Assembly (NCBI RefSeq): GCF_024198255.1
Contig: NZ_JAJVKW010000003.1
Span: 868,001 to 932,000 of the forward strand
DNA from: Myxococcus guangdongensis
Lineage (GTDB): Bacteria; Myxococcota; Myxococcia; Myxococcales; Myxococcaceae
DNA length: 64,000 nucleotides
Reading direction: 5' to 3'
The position numbers were made by a program, and so were the translations under genes. Of this stretch, positions 8,480-17,655 are shown piece after piece. The notes under the pieces were generated by a model. It was not told the DNA's origin, searched no databases, and was given only the letters and a program-made list of their open reading frames with translations. Position 1 is the stretch's first letter. The number at the start of each line of letters is the position of its first letter.

Positions 8480-9517
8480 TCAGCCGAAGAACACCTGGGC
8501 GACCTCGAAGAACTCCGTCGGCACGCGCTTGAGCTCCTTGGTGGCGGCGGACAGCTCGATGCTGACGATTTCGTTGCCCTTGAGCGCGGCCATCTTCCCG
8601 AACTCGCCCCGGGCGACCATGTCGCACGCGTGCACGCCGTAGCGCGTGGCCAGCACGCGGTCATGCGCGGTGGGCGCGCCGCCGCGCTGGATGTGGCCCA
8701 GCACCGACACGCGCGTCTCGAAGCCCGTGCGGCGCTCGATTTCCTGCGCGACGATGTTGCCCACGCCGCCCAGCCGGGGACGTCCCGCCTCGTCCAGCGC
8801 GCCGCTCGTCACCAGCTGCTCGCCCTGGTCCGCGGACAGCTTGATGCGCGTGCCCTCGGCCACCACGACGATGGAGAAGCTGCGCCCGCCCGCGTGACGG
8901 CTGCGGATGTGCTCGGCCACGCGCTCCAGGTCCGCGGGAATCTCCGGCACCAGGATGACGTCCGCGCCGCCGGCGATGCCCGCGTAGGTGGCAATCCAGC
9001 CCACGTGCCGGCCCATCACCTCGCACACGATGACGCGCTTGTGCGACTCGGCCGTCGAGTGCAGCCGGTCCACCGCCTCCGTGGCGATCGCCACCGCGGT
9101 GTCGAAGCCGAACGTGAAGTCGGTGCCGTTCAAATCGTTGTCGATGGTCTTCGGCACGCCCACGATTCGCAGCCCCTCCTGGGACATGCGCGTGGCGGCC
9201 GACAGCGTGCCCTCGCCGCCGATGGCGATGACGGCGTGGATGCCGTTGCGCTCGATGGCGCGCTTCACCTTCTCCAGGCCGTTCTCCACCTTGAACGGGT
9301 TGACGCGCGAGGTGCCGAGGATGGTGCCGCCCCGGTGGAGGATGCCGGAGGTCGTCTCGCGGGTGAGGCGGAAGTGGTTGTCATCGAGCAGGCCCTTCCA
9401 CCCGTCGCGGAGGCCCATCATCTCGAAACCGTGGGCGGAGGCGCGGCGGACGAGGGCGCGGATGACGGCGTTGAGGCCGGGGCAGTCACCCCCGCCGGTA
9501 AGCACGGCGACTTTCAT
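8480..9517 (-). CDS. pfkA: 6-phosphofructokinase
   Basis: A 345-residue phosphofructokinase, phosphorylating fructose-6-phosphate in glycolysis. Readable motifs are GGGDCPGLNAVIR (phosphate donor site), GGEGT, PKTIDNDLNG with the catalytic Asp, MGRHVGWIATYAG and GHIQRGG. GGEGT keeps the glycine that goes with ATP use (position 104 in E. coli numbering). PKTIDND has the lysine usual in PPi-dependent enzymes, where ATP enzymes such as E. coli PfkA have glycine. This mixed signature matches the actinobacterial-type group, many of which use ATP. In Myxococcus xanthus a phosphofructokinase is controlled by the Ser/Thr kinase Pkn4, but no kinase gene lies beside this copy. Donor specificity is uncertain; the family is not. 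Confidence 0.93.
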   Translation of the reverse strand: MKVAVLTGGGDCPGLNAVIRALVRRASAHGFEMMGLRDGWKGLLDDNHFRLTRETTSGILHRGGTILGTSRVNPFKVENGLEKVKRAIERNGIHAVIAIGGEGTLSAATRMSQEGLRIVGVPKTIDNDLNGTDFTFGFDTAVAIATEAVDRLHSTAESHKRVIVCEVMGRHVGWIATYAGIAGGADVILVPEIPADLERVAEHIRSRHAGGRSFSIVVVAEGTRIKLSADQGEQLVTSGALDEAGRPRLGGVGNIVAQEIERRTGFETRVSVLGHIQRGGAPTAHDRVLATRYGVHACDMVARGEFGKMAALKGNEIVSIELSAATKELKRVPTEFFEVAQVFFG

Positions 9518-9595
9518 GAAGAATGTTTTATCGCGCCTTGCACCCGACGTGCTGATGAAGTTTGCCCGAGCGCCCTGCGACGGGAGGAGCGGCCC

Positions 9596-11023
9596 CTAGC
9601 CGAACACCGACGGCCGGCGGTGCGTCCACGGGTGCGCGGCCTCCAGTTGCGACGCCAGCCGCAAGAGCGTGGCCTCGTCGCCGAAGCGGGCGATGAACTG
9701 CACGCCCACCGGCAGCCCCTCGGGACTCCAGTGCAGGGGCACGCTCATCGCCGGATTGCCCGCCATGTTGGCCATGGGGCAGTAGGGCGTGAAGCCCGCC
9801 GCGCGGAACAGGGGGGCGAGCGGCGCGTCGGGCTCGGACGCGAACGTGCCGAGCACGGGCGCGGGCTCGGTGACGGTGGGCAGGAGCCACACGTCCACGT
9901 CCTCGAAGTGGCGGGCGAAGACGCGGCCGAAGCGCAGGATTTCCGTCTGCGCGTGCAGGTAGGCCGACAGGCCCTGGCTGAGCCCGTATTGATACAGCGC
10001 CCAGGTGAAGGGCTCGAAGTCCTCCGGCGAGGGCGCGCGGCCCAGGCGGCGCGAGAGCCCCTCCACGGTGTTCACCACGCCACAGGCCCAGGCCGTCATG
10101 AAGTGCTGTCCGAGCGTGTCGTCGCCGGGAATCTGGAGGTTGCCCTCGATGACGGAGTGGCCCAGTCCCTCGAGCCGCTTCGCGGTGGCGACGACGGCGC
10201 TGAGGCACTCGGGGTGGACGGGGGCGCCCACCGCGTTGCGCAGCGTCAGGCCGATGCGCAGCCGTCCCGGGGGCGCGCCGACCTCCAGGCTGTAGGGACG
10301 GGCCTTGGGCGGAGCGTGATAGGGCGCGCCGAGGTCAGGCCCTTCCGTGGCGTCGAGCAGCGCCGCGCTGTCTCGCACCGTGCGGGTGAGGGCATGCTCG
10401 CCTATCAACCAGTGGACACTGTCGGCCAGCTCCGGCCCGGTGGGGTTGCGGCCCCGGCTGGGCTTGAGGCCGAACAGGCCACACGCGGACGCGGGGATGC
10501 GGATGGAGCCGCCGCCGTCGGACGCGTGCGCGAAGGGCACCATGCCGCTGGCCACCGCCGCCGCCGCGCCGCCGCTGGAGCCTCCTGGCGTGCGCGTCAC
10601 GTCCCATGGGTTGCGACACGGCCCGTGCAGCGAGCCCTCCGTCGTGGGGAGCAGCCCCAGCTCCGACGTGTTGGTCTTCCCCAGGACGACGAGCCCCGCG
10701 CGCAGGTAGCGCTTGACGAGCTCGCTGTCGTGGCCCGGCGCGAAGTCCTTCGCGAAGCGCGAGCCGAAGGTGAGCGGATGGCCCTCCTGCGCGGCGAGCA
10801 AATCCTTGAGGAGGAAGGGCACGCCGGTGAAGGGGCCCTCGGGCAGGGAGGACTTCGCCCTCAGCCGCGCGGTCTCGAACTGGGTCTGCACCACCGCGTT
10901 GAGCCGGGGGTTGCAGCGCTCGATGCGGGAGATGGCCGCGTCCACGAGCTCCAGCGGAGTCACCTCCCGGCGCCGCACGAGGTCGGCCTGGGCGGTGGCG
11001 TCGAGGCTGATGAAGGGGTCCAT
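9596..11023 (-). CDS. Amidase (amidase signature family)
   Basis: A 475-residue amidase-signature hydrolase. The Ser-cisSer-Lys triad is visible: Lys73 in FLLKDLL, Ser149 in [12 protein letters not shown] and nucleophile Ser173 in [11 protein letters not shown], with the 24-residue spacing found in characterised members. There is no signal peptide, so it is cytoplasmic. It hydrolyses an amide of unknown nature. GatA is unlikely because there is no gatB/gatC nearby. It is preceded by a divergent gene (NagB type) and followed by phosphofructokinase 78 bp downstream. Confidence 0.9.
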   Translation of the reverse strand: MDPFISLDATAQADLVRRREVTPLELVDAAISRIERCNPRLNAVVQTQFETARLRAKSSLPEGPFTGVPFLLKDLLAAQEGHPLTFGSRFAKDFAPGHDSELVKRYLRAGLVVLGKTNTSELGLLPTTEGSLHGPCRNPWDVTRTPGGSSGGAAAAVASGMVPFAHASDGGGSIRIPASACGLFGLKPSRGRNPTGPELADSVHWLIGEHALTRTVRDSAALLDATEGPDLGAPYHAPPKARPYSLEVGAPPGRLRIGLTLRNAVGAPVHPECLSAVVATAKRLEGLGHSVIEGNLQIPGDDTLGQHFMTAWACGVVNTVEGLSRRLGRAPSPEDFEPFTWALYQYGLSQGLSAYLHAQTEILRFGRVFARHFEDVDVWLLPTVTEPAPVLGTFASEPDAPLAPLFRAAGFTPYCPMANMAGNPAMSVPLHWSPEGLPVGVQFIARFGDEATLLRLASQLEAAHPWTHRRPSVFG

Positions 11024-11238
11024 GGGCCGGGCACTCTACCCTCGTTCCCCAGGGAGCCCTCCGTGTGTGCGCCACGCGCGGTATGACGCGTCGCGTTCGC
11101 GCGGTGTCGGAGATGACGGCAGTTGCTGCAACAGTCACGGACATGCCTCTCGGTGAACGTGTTCGTGACTCTCGGGTGGTGTTGAGGCGGCGGCATCCAT
11201 GGTCGTGTGCGCGGCTCTTTTTCGAGCGAGGAGCCTCC

Positions 11239-11982
11239 ATGCACATCCGGGTCTTCGAATCCGAGCAGGAAGCGGCCGCCGCGTGCGCCGCGCGCATCGC
11301 CGAGGCGGTGACGGCGCATCCTTCATTGGTGTTGGGATTGCCCACGGGGCGCACGCCGCTCAACGTGTACCGGGAGCTGGTGGCCCTGCAGGCCAGGCGG
11401 CGGCTGGACTGGTCCATGGCGCGGACGTTCAACCTGGAGGAGTGGGTGGGGTTGTCGCCGGAGGATGGCGGCAGCTTCCACGCGTACATGGAGCGGCACC
11501 TGTTCCGACATGTGAACCTGTCGAAGGAGCGCATCCACTTCCTCGACGGCGCGGCGTCGGACTTCGCCGAGGAGTGCGAGCGCTACGAGGCGGAGTTGAT
11601 GGCGGAGGGTGGGCTGGGATTGGTGTTGGTGGGCGTGGGCGCGGATGGGCACCTGGCGTTCAACGCGCCGTCGGACCACCTGCGCGCGCGCTGCCACCGG
11701 GCGAAGCTGAGCCGTGGGGCGCGCGAGGCGAACGCGATGTTCTTCGGGGATGACGCGAGCCGCGTGCCGTTGGAGGTGCTGACGCTGGGGATGGGCGCGC
11801 TCATCCAGTCGCGCCGGGCGATGCTGCTGGCGTTCGGCGCGCAGAAGGCGGAGGCGGTGAAGGCGCTGGTGGAGGGCCCGCTGACGCCTGCGTGTCCCGC
11901 GTCGTTCCTGCAACTGCATCGCGACGTGGAGGTGTGGCTGGACGTGCCCGCCGCGAGCGCGCTGGCGGGCCGCGTCCAGTAG
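11239..11982 (+). CDS. Glucosamine-6-phosphate deaminase / 6-phosphogluconolactonase family (NagB-like)
   Basis: A 247-residue sugar-phosphate isomerase-fold enzyme. The start ATG follows GAGGAG; an upstream in-frame ATG at 11065 lacks support. Motifs are VLGLPTGRTPLNVY (phosphate loop), FNLEEWVGL and GVGADGHLAFNAP with the ring-opening His. They match NagB, which converts glucosamine-6-phosphate to fructose-6-phosphate and ammonia. One oddity: the NagB general base (Asp72 of E. coli, in FNMDEY) is Glu here (FNLEEW). That may mean a different activity or a tolerated change. A phosphofructokinase gene lies nearby but on the other strand. It is convergent with the VWA gene, 4 bp away. Confidence 0.85.
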   Translation: MHIRVFESEQEAAAACAARIAEAVTAHPSLVLGLPTGRTPLNVYRELVALQARRRLDWSMARTFNLEEWVGLSPEDGGSFHAYMERHLFRHVNLSKERIHFLDGAASDFAEECERYEAELMAEGGLGLVLVGVGADGHLAFNAPSDHLRARCHRAKLSRGAREANAMFFGDDASRVPLEVLTLGMGALIQSRRAMLLAFGAQKAEAVKALVEGPLTPACPASFLQLHRDVEVWLDVPAASALAGRVQ

Positions 11983-11986
11983 GGCT

Positions 11987-13618
11987 TCAGCGCGAGCTGC
12001 TGGCGAGGCGCGGGGCGAGAAGCTGGCGCAGCTTGCCGAGCAGCGAGAGGAACTCCACGCGGTCCTCCTGGCCGTGGGTGGCGTCCGCGGCGAGCGAGTG
12101 GATGCGGGAGAAGTTGCGCTCGTCGGTGGTGAGGGTGCCGCGCAGCAGGTCCGCGGTGCTGGCGACCGCCGCGGCGAAGCGCAGGTCATCCGAGGCGCGG
12201 TCCAGCGACGCCTTCACCTGCTCGCGGTTCAGCACGAAGCGCTGCTCGGCCGCCTCGGAGTCGCCCGGCTTCTTGGCGCGCACGCGCACGGTGGCCACGG
12301 TGTCCCCCTCGCCCGTCAAATCCAGCTCGTAGAGCGCGGTGACGGTGTGGCCCGCGCCCACCTCGCCCGCGTCGACGTCATCCTTGCGGAAGTCCGCGTC
12401 GGCGATGGCGCGGTTCTCGTAGCCGAGCAGCCGATAGGCGCGCACCGCCGTGCGGTCGAACTCCACCTGAATCTTCACGTCCTGGGCGATGACCTCCAGC
12501 AGGCCGCCCAGCTGGTCCCGGAACACGCGCTGCGCCTCGCGCTCCGAGTCGATGTAATAGCAGTTGCCGTTGCCCTGGTTGGCCAGCTTCTCCATCAACT
12601 CGTCACGGTAGTGGCCCATGCCGAAGCCAATCGTGGACAGGGTGACGCCCTCCTTCACGTACTGGCGGATGCTGGCGAGCATCGTCTCCGCCGTCTGGTT
12701 TCGGCCCAGGTTGGTGTCGCCGTCCGTCAGCACGATGACGCGCGAGACGCGCTGTGAGCCCGCCATGCGCACCGCCTGCTGGTAGGCGAGCTCCAGGCCG
12801 TCCCCCATCGCGGTGCCACCGCTCGCGGAGAGCGCGTCGAGGGCGGCGTTGATGCGCTTGCGCTCCTTGGCGGGCGTGGGCTCGAGCACGGTGGACACGC
12901 CGCCGGCGTAGGTGGTGATGGCCACGGTGTCGTTGGGGTTGAGCCCCTCCACCGCGAGCTTCACCGACTTCTGGACGAGCGCCAGCCGGTCGGGCCCCTG
13001 CATGGAGCCGCTGGTGTCCACGAGGAAGACCAGGTGCGTGGGCTTGCGCTCGGCCTTGGCGACCTGGCGCCCCTGGAGGCTCACCTTGAGCAGGTGCTGA
13101 CGCTCCGCGAAGGGCGAGGGCGCGGCCTCGAGCGCGACGTGGAACGGGCCCTGCCCGGGGCGGGGCGCGGGGATGGCGTAGCGGAAGTAGTTGACCCACT
13201 CCTCCACGCGAACGTTGGAGGGGTGGGGGAGCTGGTGCTCCGTCACGGAGCGGCGGAACTGGGTGTAGGAGGCCGTGTCCACGTCCACCGCGAAGGTGGA
13301 GAAGGCGTCCTCGCGGACCTCCGTGCGCGGATTGATGACCTGGGGCGTGTTGCTCGGGGCGGGGGCCTGCGCGACGGGGATGCGGGCCTGCTGCCCGGTG
13401 TCGGAATCGCCATACGCTTCGTTGTTGCCGAAGCTCTTCAGGCTCTTGCGCCGCAGGCTCTCCGAGCCCGAGGTGGCGGCGGGGTACTCCAACGCGAGCG
13501 ACGAGGCGCTGACGCCGAAGAGCTTCCGGATGTTGTCGCCGTACAGCGTGACGCCGCCGCCGAGCAGCGCGAGCGTGACGAACAGGGTGGTGAGGATTCG
13601 GATGAAGCGCTTGCTCAT
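11987..13618 (-). CDS. von Willebrand factor A domain protein (YfbK-like)
   Basis: A 543-residue membrane-anchored protein with start ATG at 13618. One N-terminal membrane segment (about 4-28) is followed by a YfbK-type N-terminal domain (about 95-190, containing DVDTASYTQFRR and VRVEEWVNYFRY). Then comes a VWA domain with an intact MIDAS motif, FLVDTSGSM, and SGGTAMGDG and LTDGDTN, and a C-terminal DUF3520-like region. VWA proteins bind ligands through a metal ion at the MIDAS site. The role of this family in Gram-negative bacteria is not established. Three direct repeats lie 70-120 bp upstream. It follows the four-gene lipoprotein operon on the same strand but is separated from it by a strong hairpin. 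Confidence 0.9.
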   Translation of the reverse strand: MSKRFIRILTTLFVTLALLGGGVTLYGDNIRKLFGVSASSLALEYPAATSGSESLRRKSLKSFGNNEAYGDSDTGQQARIPVAQAPAPSNTPQVINPRTEVREDAFSTFAVDVDTASYTQFRRSVTEHQLPHPSNVRVEEWVNYFRYAIPAPRPGQGPFHVALEAAPSPFAERQHLLKVSLQGRQVAKAERKPTHLVFLVDTSGSMQGPDRLALVQKSVKLAVEGLNPNDTVAITTYAGGVSTVLEPTPAKERKRINAALDALSASGGTAMGDGLELAYQQAVRMAGSQRVSRVIVLTDGDTNLGRNQTAETMLASIRQYVKEGVTLSTIGFGMGHYRDELMEKLANQGNGNCYYIDSEREAQRVFRDQLGGLLEVIAQDVKIQVEFDRTAVRAYRLLGYENRAIADADFRKDDVDAGEVGAGHTVTALYELDLTGEGDTVATVRVRAKKPGDSEAAEQRFVLNREQVKASLDRASDDLRFAAAVASTADLLRGTLTTDERNFSRIHSLAADATHGQEDRVEFLSLLGKLRQLLAPRLASSSR

Positions 13619-13688
13619 GGGGCCCCGGGGTGTGGTGGGAGAAGTTCGCGTGAGGCGCAACTCCTCTCATGGGCACCCCGTGGCGCGC

Positions 13689-13735
13689 GTCCGTCATCCG
13701 CCCGAGGTCGGTCATCGGGAGGAGGGTCGGTCATC
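13689..13735. repeat. Three direct repeats GTCSGTCATC
   Basis: Copies begin at 13689 (GTCCGTCATC), 13707 (GTCGGTCATC) and 13726 (GTCGGTCATC), spaced 18 and 19 bp, between the terminator hairpin and the VWA start codon. Spacing near two helical turns suggests binding sites for a regulator of the VWA gene; the regulator is unknown. Confidence 0.5.
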
Positions 13736-13745
13736 CGTCCGATGT

Positions 13746-13778
13746 GAGGGAGCCCCGATGGGCCAGCGGGGCTCCCTC
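13746..13778 (-). terminator. Terminator hairpin of the lipoprotein operon
   Basis: Perfect 12-bp stem GAGGGAGCCCCG / CGGGGCTCCCTC with a 9-base loop, starting 7 bp after the stop of the di-haem gene on the minus strand. It separates that operon from the VWA gene. Confidence 0.75.
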
Positions 13779-13784
13779 GCCCCT

Positions 13785-16136
13785 TCAGAGCGTCTGGAGG
13801 AACGCGAGCAGGGCGTCGCGCTCCGGCGCGGAGAGCGCCTCGTAGGCGCGCCGTGAAGACTCCGCCTCGCCTCCATGGAGGGTGATGGCCCGGGCCACGG
13901 TGCTGGCCGCGCCGTCATGGAGATAGGGCGCCGTCCGCGCGATTCCCCACAGCGGAGGCGTGCGCAGCTCGTTCATGCGCGCCTGTCCATCCTCCACACC
14001 CTTTCGTCCGTCGCGCATCACGTCGTGCAGGAGCAGGTCGCTGTAGAGCAGGACCTCTCGTCCGTCCGCCGTGGGCAGCGAGGGGATGTGGCACTTCGCG
14101 CAGCCCACGTCATGGAACACCGCGCGTCCTGCGTCGTCCAGGTCCGGCCGGGCCCCGGTGCGCGGCGGCGGCGCGAGCGTGGACAGGTAGAAGGTGAGCG
14201 ACTCGATGGTCGGTGTCCCCACCTCCGGGTCCGGGATGGGGTCCTCGTCCCGTGCGCTGCCGAAGGTGAGCCCTGGCTCGTCGACCAGCGTCAGGCCCAG
14301 CTCGTTGCTGAGGGCGTCGCGGACGAACTCGTGCAGGCTCGGCACATGGGCCTTCCAGCCGAAGCGCCCCAGTCTGCCATCCGCGAGCCGGTGGGCCCTG
14401 CCGCGAACCCCGTCTCCGTCGCGGTCCTCGGGGTCCTCGTTGGCGAGGATGCGCGCCTCGGGGATGCGCTCGATGAGCCCCAGGCCCAGCAGGGAGGGCG
14501 TCTGACGCCGCTCGAAGAAGTTGCTGCGCGGGTCCAGCGGCGGCCGTGCATCCAGCGCGCCGTGCCGGTGCGCCATGGTCCCCGGCGTGGGGTACAGGAA
14601 GGCCCCGTCCACGAAGATGCCCTGGCGCGTGACGTCCAGGTCCAGGCCTCCCGCTCCGCCGGACACGGGGTCGAAGTGACAGGCCCGGCAGGAGTCGCCG
14701 TTGAAGTGGGGCCCGACTCCCTCCCGCAGACCGAAGTCCCGGTCGAACAGATGCTGCCCCTGCCGGAAGCGCTCCTGGTCCTCCGCGCCGAGCGCCACGG
14801 TGGGTCCACCCCAGTCGCCGGGAGCGGGCACCGGTGCGTCCGGCGGGAGCATCCCGTCGCTGCGCTGGGCCCGGCCTCCGAGTGACTCCAGGAAGTGGAT
14901 GACGCGGGCCTGCTCGGCGCTGCCCAGGGCCACGTAGGCGTCACGCGAGCGTCGGGCCTCACCGCCATGGAACCGGATGGCCTCGTCCAGGTCATCCGCG
15001 CGGCCATCGTGCAGGTAGGGCCCCACGGCGGTGATGCCCCACAGGGGCTGGGTGCGGAACTCCGCGCCGCTGGCCTGCTTCATCACGATGCCATCGTCCA
15101 GCTCCGGCCCCATGTCGTGCAGGAGCAGGTCGCTGTAGAGCGGGATGAGGCCCCGGGGCCCCTCCAGCGCGGGCACGTGGCAGCGGTCACACCCGAGCGA
15201 GGTGAACAGCGCGCGGCCGGCCTCCGACTCTGGCGTGGGCTCATCCGGGCGCGGCGCCGCGGTGAGCATGGAGAACGACACCAGGTCGAACAGCTCCTGC
15301 TCGGTCATCTCCGGGTCCGGCACGCCGTCATCGTCCACGGTGGGCTCGTCCGGCGCCGCCGCCTGCCCCTGGCGCACCGTGCCCCAAGCGTCCTCGGACC
15401 CCGCGGCGCCGGTGTTCCCATCCAGCGCGCTGGGCACCGGGAGCCGGGCCTTGGCCGCCTCCGACAAGGGATTGGAGGTGATGCCCATGTGGTTGAAGAC
15501 AGGCCCTCGGATGAAGCCCTCGATGGAGACCGTCTGGGATTTACGGCCGAAGCGGCCGACGAAGCCCCGGTCGTAGTTGGGGCGCCCGCTGATGCCGTCG
15601 CCGTCCACGTCGTCCGGGTCCGCGTTGCGGAGGATGACCTCGTCGGGGAGCTCCGCCAGCAGCCCCACGCCGAAGAACGGGATGGGGTGGCGCGTGGCCA
15701 GGGTGTTGGTGGCGGTGTCGGTGGGCCGCCGCACGCCGTCCAACGAGAAGTGTGGCTGCACGCCGTTGACGCCCGTGGGGATGAAGGACCCATCTGGCAG
15801 CGTCTGCCCCACCAGGAGGAAGTTTCGATATCGCCCCGCGCCGCCACCGACGACGGGCTTCTCATGGCAGTTCACGCAGCTCACCACGTTGAAGGACGGA
15901 CCGAGCCCCTCCTCCGGCGTGAAGCGGCGCAGCACCACCTGCCGTCCCCGCTCGAAGCTCGCGCGCTGCTCCGGTGTCGCGGAGGGCAGCACGTCGCCCA
16001 GCTCCCCGAAGATGTCCTGGGCCATCCGCGGGGGCTCGGGCGCGGGCTGCTTCGAGTCGTTCCGCGAGCATCCCGTGAGCAGGAGGGCGCACCCCACCAG
16101 CCCACGCATCCAGCGTGTCATCCTTGTCATCGTCAT
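13785..16136 (-). CDS. Double DUF1111 di-haem c-type lipoprotein (peroxidase/oxidoreductase family)
   Basis: A 783-residue lipoprotein (lipobox LLTGC, Cys23) made of two tandem di-haem oxidoreductase (DUF1111, putative peroxidase) modules, about 40-415 and 440-783. Each has two CXXCH sites: Cys87 and Cys316 in the first, Cys483 and Cys679 in the second, so four haems c are expected. The modules share YSDLLLHD(M/V) and LWGI..(V/T)(G/A)PYLHDG, so the arrangement looks like internal duplication and fusion. Most members have one module of about 450-500 residues. It should sit in the periplasm and transfer electrons or reduce peroxide; the activity is unproven. It is the last gene of a four-gene lipoprotein operon, 11 bp after the previous one. 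Confidence 0.9.
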   Translation of the reverse strand: MTMTRMTRWMRGLVGCALLLTGCSRNDSKQPAPEPPRMAQDIFGELGDVLPSATPEQRASFERGRQVVLRRFTPEEGLGPSFNVVSCVNCHEKPVVGGGAGRYRNFLLVGQTLPDGSFIPTGVNGVQPHFSLDGVRRPTDTATNTLATRHPIPFFGVGLLAELPDEVILRNADPDDVDGDGISGRPNYDRGFVGRFGRKSQTVSIEGFIRGPVFNHMGITSNPLSEAAKARLPVPSALDGNTGAAGSEDAWGTVRQGQAAAPDEPTVDDDGVPDPEMTEQELFDLVSFSMLTAAPRPDEPTPESEAGRALFTSLGCDRCHVPALEGPRGLIPLYSDLLLHDMGPELDDGIVMKQASGAEFRTQPLWGITAVGPYLHDGRADDLDEAIRFHGGEARRSRDAYVALGSAEQARVIHFLESLGGRAQRSDGMLPPDAPVPAPGDWGGPTVALGAEDQERFRQGQHLFDRDFGLREGVGPHFNGDSCRACHFDPVSGGAGGLDLDVTRQGIFVDGAFLYPTPGTMAHRHGALDARPPLDPRSNFFERRQTPSLLGLGLIERIPEARILANEDPEDRDGDGVRGRAHRLADGRLGRFGWKAHVPSLHEFVRDALSNELGLTLVDEPGLTFGSARDEDPIPDPEVGTPTIESLTFYLSTLAPPPRTGARPDLDDAGRAVFHDVGCAKCHIPSLPTADGREVLLYSDLLLHDVMRDGRKGVEDGQARMNELRTPPLWGIARTAPYLHDGAASTVARAITLHGGEAESSRRAYEALSAPERDALLAFLQTL

Positions 16137-16147
16137 GTCCTGAGTCG

Positions 16148-17167
16148 TTACTCGTGAGGGCCCAGCGGCCGTGTCCAGGCCAGGCCGCGATAGTCATCCG
16201 CCAGCGCGCCCAGGTTGCCGCCCACGGCCGTCAGCTGGCCGGAGGCATCCCCGAAGACGCCGTGGAAGGTGAGGCGCGTGGTGGCGGGCTCGGACTGGAC
16301 GGTGAGCGTGTCCACGTCGAGCACGGCCAGCGTCCCCTCGATGCCCACCACGTGCGCCACCTCGGGCGCGCGCATCCACACGCCATTGAGTCCGGGCAGC
16401 GGCGCGAGCTCGCGGGAGTCCCATGTCTGTCCATTCCAGCGCGCCACCACGCCGTTGCTGCGGCCGCCCACCACCACCACCCGGTCGCGGCCGGTCCCCC
16501 ACACGCAGATGAGGTCGTCGCCGAGCCCCACGAAGTGCTCGGTCCACGCCGCTCCATCCCAGTGGAGGACCGCGCCCTTCTGGCCCACGACCCAGACGTC
16601 ATCGCGGGCGCTGCCCCAGACCTTGTAGAAGGCATCCACCCGCTCCCGGCGGAGCGGCGGCACCGCCACCACCGTCCATTCGCGGCCGTCGTAGTGGAGC
16701 AGGGTGGCGTCCCCGGCCTGTCGTCCCCGGCCGCCCACCACCCAGAGCGCGTCCGGCGCGGCGCCCCAGATGCCCCACAGGTCCTGGTCCGTGGGCACCT
16801 CCACGCGCCGCCACCGCACGCCATCTCCGTGCAGGACGGTGCCCGCGTTGCCCACCACCCAGCGGTCATCCTCGGCGAAGCCGTGGCTCCAGTTGAGCAG
16901 CGGCACGGACTCGGTGAGCGGCACGGGCGCCCAGTCCCGGGCCTGTCGCTGATGGAGGCCCCCCTGGTCGAGCCTGCCGCCCACGGTGAGGAGCGCGCCG
17001 CCCGGTGGCGCGGAGACGTTCATCAACCAGCCCGCGTCCGTCGCGTCGAAGGCCTCGGTCCAACTGGGGACGAGCGGGGGCGTCGGCGCGGATTCGCCGC
17101 AGCCCGTGGCGAGCGCGAGCCCCAGGGCCACCGCCATGAGGTCGGCTCCTCGATTCCTCAGGGACAT
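16148..17167 (-). CDS. Lipoprotein with beta-propeller-like repeats
   Basis: A 339-residue lipoprotein starting at ATG 17167 (MSLRNRG), with lipobox ALATGC. It contains several degenerate repeats with the core WG(A/S)A.D..WVVG followed by VLHWDG.(A/E)W (for example near GIWGAAPDALWVVGG and KVWGSARDDVWVVGQ), as in beta-propeller proteins common in myxobacteria. The function is unknown; a binding or scaffold role at the outer membrane or in the periplasm is plausible. The start overlaps the end of the preceding gene by 10 bp and the stop is 11 bp before the di-haem gene, so it is part of the same operon. Confidence 0.8.
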   Translation of the reverse strand: MSLRNRGADLMAVALGLALATGCGESAPTPPLVPSWTEAFDATDAGWLMNVSAPPGGALLTVGGRLDQGGLHQRQARDWAPVPLTESVPLLNWSHGFAEDDRWVVGNAGTVLHGDGVRWRRVEVPTDQDLWGIWGAAPDALWVVGGRGRQAGDATLLHYDGREWTVVAVPPLRRERVDAFYKVWGSARDDVWVVGQKGAVLHWDGAAWTEHFVGLGDDLICVWGTGRDRVVVVGGRSNGVVARWNGQTWDSRELAPLPGLNGVWMRAPEVAHVVGIEGTLAVLDVDTLTVQSEPATTRLTFHGVFGDASGQLTAVGGNLGALADDYRGLAWTRPLGPHE

Positions 17168-17655
17168 GCGTCGGCCCCCCACTGGATGACGCCCTCACGG
17201 GTGTCCGTCGAGGACTGGCCCTGCGCGTCCTCCAATCGCGCCTCGAGCGTCACCGGCTCACCCAGGGCCTCGGAGGGCTCCGGGACGACGAGCAGCAGCC
17301 CGGAGAGCATCGCGGGGCGTTGGGTGTTCGCCGGCTCGAAGGGGAGGCGCAACTGGTAGGGCAGCGACACCCGCTGACCATCCGAGCGGCGCGTGAGCGA
17401 CAGGCTCACCGTGGCGGAGAGCGGCTCCAGGTTCCATGCCTGGAGCGACACGAAGACGTGCTGGCTGCCCTGACAGCCACGCTGCAGGCGCAGCGTGTCG
17501 CCTGCCTTCACCGGGATGTATTGCCCCGGGCGCCCCACGCCGACGGCCACGCGCGGCGGTGTGGTCGAGGGCTCCTCGGGCGCACGCTCGCTCCCTTCGC
17601 CGCAGCCCATCAGCCACGCCGTGGTGGCGAGGGGCCACAGCCACGCGGTCCTCAC
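17158..17655 (-). CDS. Small lipoprotein of unknown function
   Basis: A 165-residue lipoprotein. The start is a GTG at 17655 that overlaps the stop of the NHL-repeat gene (GTGA), giving VRTAWLWPLATTAWLMGC with the lipobox ending at Cys18. The open frame continues upstream but only inside the preceding gene. The mature part looks beta-rich (QYIPVKAGDTLRLQRGC and similar), with cysteines near the middle and at the end. No family is recognised. Tight coupling on both sides places it in the NHL/propeller/di-haem operon. Confidence 0.75.
   Translation of the reverse strand: MRTAWLWPLATTAWLMGCGEGSERAPEEPSTTPPRVAVGVGRPGQYIPVKAGDTLRLQRGCQGSQHVFVSLQAWNLEPLSATVSLSLTRRSDGQRVSLPYQLRLPFEPANTQRPAMLSGLLLVVPEPSEALGEPVTLEARLEDAQGQSSTDTREGVIQWGADACP

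Noticed and set aside
6513-8642. 709-codon open frame on the plus strand
   Set aside because: It is antisense to the acyl-CoA ligase gene, has Arg/His-rich composition and no motifs.
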